A stretch of DNA of 64,000 bases from Ignelater luminosus (GCA_011009095.1 VTPC01000017.1:176433-240432), one strand, 5' to 3'. Shown: positions 22,501 to 37,500, counted from the stretch's first letter. The notes: a model not told the origin generated them from the sequence alone. Translations and numbers: made by a program.

Positions 22501-25500
22501 TGCTAGACCACGCAAAGACCCCACGACCGCGATGGGCGTAACTTTGCGGTATTTCCTGCTTGAATGCTCATACTAGCAAGAAGTCCTTCGAATGAACCCT
22601 TCTTGCTGCATTTATAACCACGGCATTAACAATGCCATACATTAGAATCAAAATAATCTTTAAGAACGTCCTAACATGGAAGATTTAAGTGGGCCATTGA
22701 CCACTTTATACGTAGGTTCCGCATTTGAAAGTTTTTTAAAATGCTAGAAGTAGTGGGAGTAAATATGATTTTGTATTGCAATAAAATTATACAGCCCGTT
22801 ACAGACGACACAAATATTTCGTCCCCGTTATAGGGCACCTTAGAATAAATGGGAACAGTATTTTTTTATAGTTTACCCACGCAATTGTAATAAAAAGTAT
22901 GAGTCTCATCTTGTCCTTCGCTATGCTATTTATATACCTTGTAATTATATAATAATTTGCAATTAAATAAGAATGATTTACAAAACAAGTTTGATTAAAA
23001 TTACCTGCAATAGAAACGCCTAAATAATAAGCAGAACTTTTTTTCCTTATTGTTTTGACAATTATTAGGAATTCCAATGCGTGTAAGTAGTAAGTAGGTA
23101 AACTGAGGTAGTACTTTTTTATGTTTACGTTCAAAATTAGTTTCGTCAAATCGAAGGACAACAAAGCAGGCGTGTGTCCGCACTCAAAAGTGTTGGAATG
23201 TACGATAATAAACTATAAATTCTAACAATAATATCCGGATACAAATACCTAAGTGGTCTAGGTAGTTTATTTCATTTAAATAAACAATGCGTTGCTAATT
23301 ATATTATTTATTTCTTGACCGTGAATTTTGTACCATCCCAGAAGGATTTGAACTGCTCACGATGCTATGGAACTGTGGTTCTTGCAAAAATATGTTATTT
23401 GCACTGACTACTGATGCAATAATATAGTAATTAATAATTATATTCTAAGAAACATTATTTTAAGAGTCTTTTATAGAAAATAATCTGCAAATTGTACTAA
23501 AAACCAAAGATTACCTTATATCATATGATTTAAAAAATCTCAGTTCTAGCGGTTCTAACTAACTCTGAATGAAATCATTCCAATGTTCTCTAAATTACAA
23601 ACTTGGTTCTTGGTAGTACAAAGAGAACCTACAATGCGGATCTCGAAGTTTGCGAACTTAATCAAGCGTAAACGATTTATTCTTTTCAGAATTCATTCTC
23701 TTGCTTCATTATTTGAATTCACGAGTTAAAGCTTCAATTCGAAGGGTAAAGTCTGAACCGATGGTTTGAACTTAAGAGAAAAGGCTTCAAAATAAAAAGC
23801 TTGAATTCAAATCAAGTAAAATGACAAGTTTATTTATTTTACCTGAATTCTTATTATTTTTGCGGAAATACTCGTAGTTACTTGATGTTAGCCAATAACC
23901 ACGTTATACATAATCAAACTTGAAATTAATTAGTTCAGTTGTTAAATTAAAAACAAATTCGTAAATGTAAACAAAATCCCCACGAGAATCATCCTGTTCG
24001 TTTCGTCAACAACATTAACCTATAAGGAATTTAGGAATTTCTTTTTTTTTTCGACTAATTGGTCTAATGAGATAGCTATGCTGTTGTTGATTTCTTGATC
24101 GATAGTAACGTAGTTTCGTTCACAAGCTGAGAGTTGCTTACAGACCAAGATGGTTTTTGAAATGCTAAAACAATATAAGCATTCGAGTCATCCGAAGGTC
24201 GTAGGTTCGATCCGCGACCGAAATCCTGAGGTTTTCATGCAAAGATAATCTGTGAAAAAATGCCATATATTCTCCAAGAGGAATGTAAAGTAATGAGTCC
24301 AGATGAGTTACACCTTACACGTTAAACATTCTAAGTGAATAAAGTCATGGACGCGAAAAGAGAATGCATTAGCACCTTCTTGGGCAAAATACGAGGTGTG
24401 TGAGAAAAGTAATGAGACTGGCAGCACTGCGGGATATCTGGCAACGTTGTGTCTACCGGCCTGTGCTAAACCGGTTTGTTTATCGCTTCCACTTCCTCAG
24501 TCCGAGTTACAACTCCGTACAGCTAACACATTATTTTTGACAGCGCCATCAGTGAAGTTGTGTTTTTGTTGTGTGTTACAGAAATGGAGCATCGGAATTT
24601 AGAGCAACGTTGTGCAATAAAGTTTTGTGTTAAACTTGGTGAATCCGCGAGTGTGACTTTTGAAATGTTGAAACAGGTCTATGGGGAACAGTGCTTATCA
24701 AGAGCACAAGTTTTCCGCTGGCACCGCTGCTACCGCTGCTACCAAGAGTGGGAACAACGACTCCGCCGGTGTATAGCTGCCCAAGGGAACTACTTTGAAG
24801 GGGATAACATTGTTGTTTGAAAAAAATAAAAACTTTGGTTAGTATGAAATCAGTCTCATTACTTTTCTCACATACCTCGTATGTATCCAGATATCTAACA
24901 ATAAAAATCTTGTCAACTTGGCATACAATACTTATTTTTGCAAAAATAACAAATCACGTTCAGTATTCCGACCGATTCATACTTTCGGTTCTATCACACC
25001 CCGGTCACGATTAAGTCAATAATTGAAAAATTAATCTTGTATTGAGCTGTTCACATTAAGAAGCAGAATTCAAGCGCCATCCAGTCCAATGATCGCTGTT
25101 TTTCTTCCAAAGAATATTTAAGCGAACCGAAACTATATCGATCGTCTATAGAATACTATTTAGTATAAACAAGTAGTGGTCAAATCAATATCGGTTCTTA
25201 TATTTTCTCTTGTTCAATGCATTGTAACTTATCCTAGCACATCTGAAAGTATACTGAACAAACTGTTTCGTAATACCTAATACATTAAGTCTTTGTACAA
25301 AGTGAAAAACCTTTCTGTTGTTTTTCTATAGATAAGTCTCGGAAGCACTCAGATATCCCATACCTTTTCTTTTTGAGCGATTCACTTTTCTCTTCTTCCA
25401 AAACGTAAGTCACTATGATCAAATCTCTTGAAAAGCTCTTTAAGATTGTACATACAAAATGTTATCCGACCGATACTGTATTTGCCGCAGCGAATAGACA

Positions 25501-28500
25501 GAGTAATCGCGTGCAACTGTCGTGATATTCCAGAAAAAGAGAAGATTCCCAAAAGTTGGAATTGTATACAAGACAAGTAATGTGAACGAGGTGCTGTAGA
25601 TAACTTGCCAACTTAGGGGAATTTTCCCCTTTTTTTGGGAATATTACGATTATTATACGTGATTACTAGTTATATCTGTTCATCAGACTGTGACCGGGTT
25701 GAAAATGTGAATCGCCATATTAAAAACAAATTTTTTTTTCTTTGTTTTTTTGTTCCATTTCCATTTTTCATTGTACTCTACCCATTAATCATACGACTCT
25801 ATTTACAATTTCTTTGTTCCATTACCTTTCACCTTATTCTTGAAAAACCCCTCCACCGTGCCGAACGTGAATAGCATAAAACGCATTTCATTGAATATTT
25901 GCACTTTCAAACTTCTCTGTTATAAACAAAAGAGCACCTACGTCCTACTTTCTGAATAAAACTCCTTTGCTCTGAAATAATTCAGGAAAGTATACCTTTC
26001 AATTAATTCTCAAGAGGAAAAGATTTGCGAAGAAAAAATATTATACAACACGTTTAAACAATTAAATGAAGATTACAATAAATTCCTTCTGCACTAATAT
26101 CTTTAATTTACTATTAATCGTATAATTAAGACTTCTTTTGTTTTGTTTTTTTTTTGCCAAAACTTCTATATTCTAGTCTCTTAGTTTAAATCTATTGCTA
26201 ACACATTGAAACTCTCTACGTTCGTGTATATGGAAGATTTTCAAACCAATGAACGAGACAAAGCAATAAATTGCTGAAAAGCCTAAACAATGAAGATAAT
26301 GTCATTATGAACTATGGTCAGGAAAATGTTTACATTTCAGCACGGTGGCCTTACAACATAATGGCATATCAATTTGTCTATTATCGTGAAAACCCCCGTG
26401 TTAGCCTTATTCCTGCATGTTTGACCTGCTTCTGATAAATAACACATCAATAAAGGTCTTACATTTTTAAATAAAATTTGATAACCAATAGTTATTTAAA
26501 TGAATAAAATCCATGATCCCAGGAACCATAAACATCAAAACTCTTTCATGTTTAATAGTAACTATAGCAGACTATTCTTTCAGTGGTTTTTGAACTTTGG
26601 TCAGCCCCAAAGATCGTTGGGTTCTTGAAAAGATTCTGATTTTTCGGTGGATTAGTTTGCCATCGTGTAGATCCTCAAATCTTCTCATTCTGTATTTGTC
26701 ACATTCGAACTAGTTGCTATTAGTTCGAGGTAAGCGAACTAATCAAATACAGAGTATTACTGTTTTATAGTCTATAATCTCAAGAAACTAATGTAATATG
26801 TAAGCCAAATACTTTGCACCTCCTGCAAAACATCCTGCCAGCGCCCATGGTTAAAGGGAATCCCAACTCAAAATTTCAGTTCCAAAGCAAAAACAACAAC
26901 ATGCAGCACTCAGTCAGTTCTTTCTCAACCACCGTTAGGTCCCTTCTGTGCATGAATGAAGAGCAAGATTTACTATTCTTTCACAGATGGTTGGAAATCC
27001 ACAAAACTGTCTTTGTCAATCATTGTGTCGCCGAAAAGCAACAACAACAAATCCGAAGAAGGCAGGAGAATATAGTTAACACCGTAGAAACAGAAATTAA
27101 TTGTATTTCTAGTGTGGTGGTACACAGCAGAATATACTAAATAGAGAAAAATGAATTACAAAAGTAGCAATGCAACCAACGTACCTATATGTTTTTGTAC
27201 GAAAAGTAGTATGTGACTGTGCAGACCAAAAATGATAAATTATATAAAAATTCTTGTGCAAAATTCTTATCCAATTTAATACCATTCCCTCAATTGTGAG
27301 AAGAATCGTACATCAATCTTCGACCATTTCTGTATCGAGGTGACCAGTTATCGATTTTCATAAAGCTCTTTTACCGGCAATAGTTCGAATGAAACTGTGG
27401 TAAAATTATTTATCTCAGATAATACCAACGGTAGCCATGAAGAAAACCAATTGTAAATCTGTTCACTTTCCATTCAGCGATAATTATTATTCAGTTGCAG
27501 AGTATATGAATTGAATTAGGGTAAACGCACCTAATTACGTCCAGCTCCAGCCGTCCACCAACGAATCAATTATTGTTTTATAAATAAATTATGGCACCAT
27601 AAATAACGGAGATTTTTAGCTTTGTGTTATCTATTATGCTTCGTTCTAAGGATTATGTTACATTCATTCCGGTAAATAAAAGTTATATGTTAATTATTAG
27701 CATTTATTTACTGCCAGTACGTGATTGTGTTTACTACGACTGCCACTGAGTGCGTTTTTATTACCGAGAAACGGTTGCATTCTAGGTAAGATTTGCGCAT
27801 TTTTGTGGACATCTTCGTAAAAATTTTTGTTTGGTAAATTAAATCAATGGCCCTTCTTAATATTTAATACAAAATATCCTGGATTTTAATTAAACAAATG
27901 TCGAAAATAAGGTAGGCAGAGTACCGGTATTCACAGATTCATCTAGTCACCCGCTCGCCGCCTTCCACTGTCGTGTAGTAGGTATTCCACAATACTGAGA
28001 TTTTATATTATTGTTGCTCGAGTTTGTAATTTAATTTTGTTGATTAGCACCCACATTTATTAATCTTTCTATCATTTATTTGATGGTTATTATTCTTTTC
28101 AAAAAAAATCTAATTTTAGGAAGTCAACATGTCCAAACAACTTAAGTGAAACATTAACTTTTAAAGAATATCATGTAGAAAGTAGAAATTAAATTCATTT
28201 GTTTATTAATTATTTACTTATTTTGTATTTGCATGTATTTTTTTAAATGAATTCTTTTCGTTTCAATAAATCGTTTATGAGGAAATGCAAGAAAGGCATA
28301 AAATTGTTAAATTATTTTATGCTTATGGCGAGTAACGAAGATATCGCTAAAACAGATTTAATTTGCCAAACATGTGATGCGAATGAAGATTCCAAGAACT
28401 CGTATGTAATCATTTAAGAAATAATCATACATCACATTTATACGATGTTTATAGCTTTGTTTCTTTAAAGGGCGGCTACTAGGACCTTGACGGCGGATTT

Positions 28501-31500
28501 CTAGTAAATAGCGGCGGATTACGGGGCCAAAGTGTCGGTTTTAATGAATTATTTTTTTTCTCATATAAAACTAAACGTTTAATGACTTTTGACGATTGAG
28601 TATGTATATCATTTAAATATGCATAACTATATAGAAAGTTTCATTGATAAATATTATTCCGTTTTAAATTTAAACGAATTTGAACTTCAAATATTTTTTA
28701 GGTGGCAGAGGATTGGTGATAAATACCATTAACGTTCAGTGTTTCAATTAATCTGTTTTTTTGTTTGTTATATGTAAATTAGTCTTAGGTATGTTGCATG
28801 CCTATGGCAAATAAACTGAAATAAATAAATTTTTGATAGATCTAGATTTTACCATCTTGCCTCTTTTAGAAAAAGTATTTTTGTTAATACATGTATTAGT
28901 GATAAAATATAAATATTTTATACCAAGAATTCAAAAACATCAAGCAACAGAAAGAAACTACTAAAAGTAAAGATAAGTAATTAAAATTTTCTTCGCAAAT
29001 TCCTTGATATAGAGTTGTAATTAGTAATTTTGGCTAACTGATGCTCTATACATCTGATATGGTACTTCTTAAGTAATTTTTAATAAGTTTAAGTTTCAGG
29101 CTATAGTTACTGACAAGTGACAAAGTTAACAGATATCTTAGAGCAATTCCTACGTTAAGTAAGATAGAAGAAAAAATGTTTTCTTGAATGCAATATTCAG
29201 TGGAGAGTCTGGTATGAAACTTTCAATTTCAGGCTTCCACTGAAACCGAATTTCTTTTTTAAACATGCAAAACCTATAAAGAATATTTTTTTCAATTCAA
29301 AAGCTTTTCAGGGTTAAATTGATCAGAAATCGTATATTTAGGGAGAAATATTATATCATTCTAAAGATAACATTCGCACTCTCCCAAGTTATCACATGAC
29401 AATTAAAACATCACAAATTAGGTTGCAGAATCAATTATAGGACATGAGAGACCTTCTTACCATTACATGGCAGACCAAGATAGAGAATATCTTATACGGG
29501 GTGTCACATAGGTTCAAGTCGTTATTTTAAGGCTACGTTTAAAAATCGCTTACTCTCTGACTTACATTAACGCTAATACAACTTTCACTACAAGACCAAT
29601 TTTAATAGTTTAATACATACATACATATGAAAAGAGTATCAAATAAGGCTCTAAACTAGCTATGGATCTTACCTATAGCTTCTTCTAATTTCATATTTTG
29701 AATTGAACCGTGTTCTATTAGCACTAATGTAGTTAGAGAACAAGGCCTGTTGAGTATTACGATTATGATACTAAAATCGCCTTTCAAAACTTAAAAGATT
29801 TGTGAAAAACAGTCATATTTATGTTCCAAAACTGTTGTCGTTTAATAATTATGAATTATGACCAAAAGCCGTTTTTTTTGTATTTTCTTCAGAGAGGTGT
29901 ATCTTCTTTAGAAAGCATTTAAGAACAAGCCTCGAAATCTCAATAAAATAAGTGGTTCTCTGATTGTGACTTTTTGTCTTGGTACTTAAGAAGTAAGAGT
30001 CCACAATATCATCATCAATCATTTTATACATTTTTGTCTTTTTACAAAGCCTTTTTGAAGATCCAGATGTTTTTATAAGTTTTCAGAGTTTTGCCAGCAT
30101 AAGGTCTTGGTGCTTGTACGCTTCTATAGTACGTTTTTATATTATAGAGTTCAAAGTAGGCTTTGACATGATATTTTTGTAAGGGAACCTCTAGAATCTC
30201 ATATTCTTAATTTCTTAAATAGAATTTTTAGTAAAGATTTTACAACTCTAGCCAGAATACAAAGCAGTACAGATTCGGGCCATAACTGAAATTTTATACT
30301 GTTTTGAACTTTTAATAAAAAGATTCGTAAAGCACCACAAGTACTCAAATAATAATGTATTGCCAAAAAGTGTTCAAGATTAAAATCAGAATTGACAAAA
30401 TTACTACATAATAATAAAATTAACTGGAAAAATGCACCGCGTGTTTAAAACAAATAGTTTCAAGAAAAATAAATAAATCAAATGCTAAGTGAATTATAAA
30501 ATGAATTCTACTTTCTCTGATAACCAGTCTGATAGTCAAGATCATTATCATGGATTGATGGATTTGATACGTAAACTTGTTTGATTTATAAATTGAATAA
30601 AATCAGTTAAAAAGAAAGCACTCACACTAGTATGCTACGTAGTATTATAATGCACGAAAGAAAAACTTTCTTAGAATGTACTTTTTATTAGCACTATTCT
30701 TTAATATTAAAATGTAAATACGTTAATAAATGCTTCAAAAATTAAATTAGAAAAGGAATTTTTACAATAAGTTAATAATGTTGGAGTTTCAAATAATATT
30801 AATATTAAACATCAACTGACTTTTTCTTCTGCTACCAAATTTATTGATACGGTTATGCTTTTTTTTTACCATCTTACCGAATATAGTTGTTTTATACAGT
30901 GGGCAAGTCATTACTATAACAAGAATAGATATGTTTACAATATGAAAATAAATTAATAAACTGATACTATAGCTAGCATTAAATAAAGAATTAAAGAAAA
31001 CAATTACAATACAGTTTTGTTAGAACATCTTCAAATTATATGCCGCTTACAGTATTTGTTCACATAACCCAAGAAAACTTGCTTTTTACTATCTTTAGAT
31101 GACCTGTTTCAGTGTTGTTTCTAATTTATAATAGCAAACAGTACATACGTATTCCGTACATACAAAATAACTCGATGTTCCACAGCATCATGTAATACTA
31201 CCTAATTTACCTACTAATTATGTAGTTTCTTCTACAACGAAAGTAAAAAGTCAACACGCCTGCTTTGTCCCATATATTCTTCAAGTTAATAATAAATTAA
31301 AAAGCTGGGTTGTTATTATTTCTAGCATTTCTGGTATTACTTTAATAATATAATTGTATAGTAAACGCTTATAAATAACACAAACATACATTTATTGTAA
31401 ATAAATTATTATATTCTACCGCCACTTTCAGATTAGATCGTATATGTAACTAACTTTCCTTTTTGTATACATTTATTTAACAAACCTGATTAATAACACA

Positions 31501-34500
31501 GTGAAACAAATTTGGGAAAAAGTTTTGCGGACAAAAGTCAATGGCATTTAATTCTTGGGTTCAAAAGATGACGAACTGCCAACGCCAAGGGATTATTCGT
31601 TATTAGCGCAAACTTTTATTTTATACCGATTTGAAGTCAATATAATATGTTCAGCGGTATGAAATATCTGTCATTTTTCATACTCGTTGATCAGTATAAG
31701 TTTAATTATAAACTGTCAAATGCACTCACGCAGTTCAGATTAACTTTGAAAAACATTTTTAAATAATTTTTAAATCAATTCTGCAATCAAAATTAAGTAT
31801 TTCTTATTTTAATGGATTTAGTGCAAAAGAATATTATAAAATCTATTTTGATAAGATCCTCTACATCAAGACAAATCACTCGATATGCTACAAACAATTG
31901 AGCAAAGAGTCATCATAGAACCGATGGTAAGCAATGGATACGGAACACTTGGCAATTACTTCTTAGGATTTTTATTCAAGGCAACAAAATCGTTTCCTAA
32001 GCACCATTTTATCCATCTATCTTCAATGGTTTAATTTTGAAGTCAATTTTCCGTCTTGCGAGATGTCAATTTTTTCTTATTCCTATTTCAGGATGGTATC
32101 CTTCCACCTTCTTTTTAGCCTTACAAACAAAGCTCGCTTGTTGTTAATTAGTTCCATCATTTTCCAAGGGTTGGACACCAGTACAGATATTTTCCCAGTT
32201 TGCTCTTAGTGTTTTTGAAAAGGAATAGCATTTGCTGTTGGTTATCTTCGCTTCCGATAAGCCAAAATCACTATATTTTCCACTTTATTAATTCTAATCT
32301 TTCCTACCTCGTTGCCATGTTATCTTCCTAGTAAACCTATTTACGTTTCCCTAAAGGAATTTCTTTAATGATACGTTAAGAATCCAATTTTCATTAGTTC
32401 GCATAAAATATTTTTCTTTTATTCCAAATTCCTTTGACAAAAGGTGGATTTTATTTGAAATAGATCAGAATTTCTTTGGAATTGATATTAAGAATATCTA
32501 GTTTATTAAACTAAATTACTATATTAAATTCTAATTAATCCAGATCAATTTTCCTTGTCACTTTCCTAGGCTATTCTTTATTAAAGTCGATTCATAAATC
32601 TTCAGTTTTTCTATTATTTTAGATTCGCGTTTAATTATAATTTTCTAAACGTTTAAAAACACTTTACATTTTCTTTATTCAAATTCTTTGTTGTGTTTTC
32701 TAACAGGCTTCTTTAATGTTTTTCTTTTTTTCAGCAAATTCAGTTATGAAACAGACATGAAATCTTAATTTTACAAACATTTACAAATTATTTCTTTTCA
32801 AGTTTGCTCTGAATAAATTTTAAATAAGATATTGTTTTAACTTTTGCCATTTATTTATTTCGCATTTTTCTAATCGCTTTGAAAATTGTGTATAACTTCC
32901 AACATTTTGATTTAAATTTTGGTGCGATTATTCTAACTTGGTACCTGTATCGGATGTCTCCAAAGTTTTTTTGATTCACATAGTAATTTTGATGATTATT
33001 TTTTATTGTAACGCCGACCCATGCTAATTTTATTATGTTAAAATAAGTGACTTATAAATTGTTTTTATGAATACTTACCTGATTATTACTGATATATTGA
33101 TGCTTTTGAATAATTTCTTGTTCCTTTAATATTTGCAATCTTATTTAATGTAATATTGATATCATTGTGTTCTTGTATTGTGTATATAACCTCCTCATTT
33201 ACGTTCAAGGACACTGCTAGTTTAGTTGGGCTAATACCAAAAAGGTTCTTATTGTAGAGTAACTAAACTACATATATTCTAACGCAAGGTTACGTTACAC
33301 TTTTCATTGCTAGTCCCACATTTACAGCATGTTGAATCTTCCTCTACGCCTATAGCGACAGTTATCTTCTTAGAGTGCAATTACAAGACTTAAAGGTCCT
33401 TCAACCTCATTTCTGTTTAACTAATTCACCTTCTGCCAAGTTAGGAAGTTCAATAGCCCTAATATAACCTCAAATGCAACTGCAGGAGTCGTCCTCAGGT
33501 TATGCCCAAACAGGCCAAGTGTTGTAACTTGACCCACCTTTGAATGATAGTGGTGCGTCACCAGACCACTAACCCATATTGTATTCTTGATCTGATAATT
33601 ACTATGTAGAGCCAGTAAAATATCTGAAGATTGGTTCCACAACATTTACCTACTACTCGGGGCCATTGCCAGAATGTTGCTGTCGACTTGGTTACAACCT
33701 TGTCAACCAGTGACTTCCAGCTTAATCTCCTGTGCAGAGTCGCCCCTAAGTACTTGATCTCCTGCGCGAGCGTTAGAGGTCTACGACAAAATACAGCATT
33801 CTCTCTAACAGATACAAAAACGGCTAAAAGAAAGTGGTATGTTATCAAGCTGATAAATCAAGATAGAATCTTATTAATACAAGCTGATTCACCAGTGTTG
33901 ATACACCTAGTAGAGTCTGAGACGCAACCCATTATACATCTCCACTTCACTTCAACTTTACAATAAGTTAACCAAAATTTGTATTTTTGAAGACTATTAT
34001 TTCTACAATTATTTAGTTTTATGGTTAAAGCAACGCCAATCACCAAGTTTGCAATACCCAATAACGCTTTTATTTCTGGATATTACTTGTAACGTAGATA
34101 ACATATTTTGTATTGTCAAATCTGAAAGTGGCGAATAGAAACAAAAAAAAAACAGAAGAAAAAATAAAGATTTGTAATCGACTCACCAGGTACCGTCTCC
34201 CCATTAAACCTGATATCGACTCTGTGAGACAAAGCTTGGTGTGGGGTAAAGGCCGCCTTAAAACGTTGTCCACCTAAGCTTCTAACACTGGATGTTACCT
34301 TACCACCTTCTACCAGAATTTCCAAGTCACCTGAACCAGCTCCACTTCCATCAACTAATCAAAATACAATAAATTTTCTATTTTAATAACAGTATTCAAC
34401 TCATATTTTAATGTTTCTACTAATATAGCAAAGTCTTCTCAAAAAAAATGAAGAAATCAACAAATTCTTTTCTTCAGAAATTTAATTTTTCATTCATTGG

Positions 34501-37500
34501 CTCATCTGTGAGATCAGCCGGATTTTCTAATACCTACTCTCAAATTCAACAGGTTGTCCTAAAACCCCATCAGGCACCGGTTGAACTTTAATAGCAGCAG
34601 CTCCACCACCTTTACTACTAATTCTCTGCCCACTATCATACACCCTCTCACCGACAGTATAATTCTGAGAATTTGACGAATAATTCTGAGAATAATTCTG
34701 TGCGTAAGTCTGCGAACTATAGTTCTGCTCGTATTGAGCAGATCGACCATTCTCTTCAATCTTTCTCTGTTGTATTTCCTTATCTAACTGTGCATTAGTC
34801 AGATTTGCAACAGATTCAAGACTTCTATGCGATAGAATGTTGCGTGTTTTTGCAATTGCATCCCAAGAATCACGTCTAGCTGAAGCACGATCGTTTACTC
34901 CTGATACTTTTATTATTGGCGTAGTATCCACTCCAGCATCTGTTTGATCGTAAGAACTAGTATTGTATGTTCTGCTTTCTGTTACTTTTTTATCATAGCG
35001 CGAAGTCGATGTATAACCAGGACTTGGACTTACACGCTCTACGAAATTTGGACTGTGAGAATCAGAAACACGCAAAGCTGACATTTTGTTGTTGTAATTA
35101 GATTCGAATTCCGTTTTCTTTGAAAAATTTGGACTCGCTGTTTCGTATCGACGTTCGTTTAATCGTTTACTCGATATATAATCGGGACTTTGTGATCGAT
35201 TATAACTGGGACTCTGAGCTCTTGGAGCAAGAGATGGACTACTAATTCGAGGTATTGGACCTGGACTGCTTGGTCTTAAGCGATCATCGAAACTTGGTGA
35301 ACTTCCAGATAAACGATTTTCAGACACTGTCAGTTTATGGTAATCTTGTGCATATTTGTGAGTATTGCTACCAAAACTAGGACTAGCATTCTCTCTATAT
35401 TTGGAGTAACTGGAATTTTTGTTATTGTAAGACGAATTCAAATGTGTCATATGATTTATAGGACTTGGTGTGTTAAGTCGACTTGATGATGTGGGACTTT
35501 GCCTGTAAGTTGTATTTGGGCTACTGTTCGATGATTTGGAGCGTCTTTGCGTACCAACGCGCATCATAAATGGCGATCCTTTTACATCATATCCATTAAA
35601 GTAAATATAGACCTGTAATCAGATATAACTGTAAAAATGTATTACTATTACAAATCTAAGTAGTACTAACCCGGTGTTTGCCAGCACTCTTAGCGGTAAA
35701 GTGAACTCTGTACATAAAACCTGTATTATCAGCTTTTTCAATTCGACAGTGTATTGATCTCTTGTCATGAACTATATCTGCATATACCTCTCCGGGTACA
35801 CCAACAGCATTGCAGTCAACATCAATAATATGTGGAACTAGCGGTAAAGCTCCTTCCAAACCAGATACTTGAACACCGTTGGGATCGAATACAGAACATG
35901 TAAATGGTCCTCCCTGTTGAGAAATGTTAAAAAATGTTAGTCTATTAAATTCGAAACAAGACAAAAATAAGCTAAAAGGTGATGGTCTGACCATCTGACC
36001 GAATAGATTGTCCCTTGAGATAAATCATCATTTCCAGGAGAGTTATTCGAGATTTCTAATTATATTTCGCTCAAGGACGGATTGAGAACCAAGACAAAAC
36101 TCATAGAATAAATGGTCATTTTCGGGAGAGCTATTCAAGAATTCTGATTATATTTTGCTCAAGGATAGATTGAAAACCAGGACTAAAAAGAAAATGAGAC
36201 TGATGAACACTTTATCAAAAACCAAATCATAGATGGTTTTGGACTGCTACTGAGTTCTTGAGAATCTTAGCTTGACTGATTGATAAAATTGCTTTAGATA
36301 ATTAAGATAGATAGGAAAAAATGATCGGCAAGGCAGCTTTCAGAGGAATATTCGTAAATACTGCAGTGCCTACTTGGAATTCTCAAAAAACGAAAAGTGA
36401 ATAAATGTCTGTTAAGAATTACATATCTGGTGTTAACTTTTTAAATTCACCAAAATAAATTTGTTTTCAGCAAATTGCATTGTTAAGAAACTACTAATTA
36501 ACTACTTATAGTTAGACCAATCCTAGATGTTTAAATGTAGATTTAATAGTTTACTTTCATTTGCTCACAATAGTAGCTTATTTAACCCATTTTATGTTAC
36601 CATCACTGTCATAACGGAAAACAACAGACCGACTACATGAATACTTCCAAAATACAAATTTCTAGAAAAATCTGATGAACTCGAAAACCCCAACGCTTCA
36701 GAAGATTTCGCCAGCCACACATCCATGTGAAACAGCTCATTGACCCGAAAAGCCTGATCAACCCGAGAAATGTATTTCTCAATATCACTAAAATTTGATA
36801 TTCAGAAGTCCATCGTACAAGCATTGTTAATTAATAAATAGCTGTTTTATCTTAAACAAATTTAGCCAGGTACTTCAGATTTGGATTCTACATCAAAAAC
36901 TAAAAGCCACGTAGTGTCTTCGTTTTTTTGGTAACTCTTCGAGAACATAGTCAAAATGACCAACATTATTTGAAAAAGTAACAAAACAGAGTTTGTTGTG
37001 GTTATGCTTTACATTCCCAGATGTTTTTATTTCGATTAACTTCCTTTTTAATTTTATTTTGTTGGTGTTATAAACAAATTTTTGTACCTGATAACGTCTT
37101 CTTATCGTTGCTAGAGAAAGATAAGTCTTGACTACCATTACTCCTGTAAACTGCGGAGAAGTTCTGGTAGTCAAGATTGAAAAACAATGATCTAGATGAC
37201 ATTAACTCATTTTGGACATCAGGCCATATTCTTGTTTTGGGTTATCTTGTATATTATTTCGCAAAAATAGTTTGATCCCCCTCCCCCAAAGCCGGAGTTA
37301 CTCTGGTGGAAGGCTCTAGGCAAAAATTGGTAGTGGCCCCATGTAAGGGCAGAATTTCCTAAAACAGATTTTTAAAAATTTGTAAAGGTATAGAAAATCG
37401 AAAGATTATATTAATAATTAATGCTTGTAAGGAAAATATCAATGAATATATTTAAATGTTTATAATGCAAACATATATTTTTTGGTGGAGGCCTCTAGAC

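Larger units (their letters stand above)
22180..34186 (-). other. jbug intron, 12 kb
   Basis: Largest fully bounded intron. Holds a candidate internal promoter/first exon near 22370-22620, a tRNA-like (SINE-type) patch near 24130-24240, a mariner deletion derivative at 24392-24879, an unrecognised 108-codon frame at 26814-27140, a short frame with CQTC near 28248-28420, an 18-bp-period patch near 30055-30125 and a LINE relic at 33190-33860. The remainder is AT-rich and shows nothing else I can name. Confidence 0.65.
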
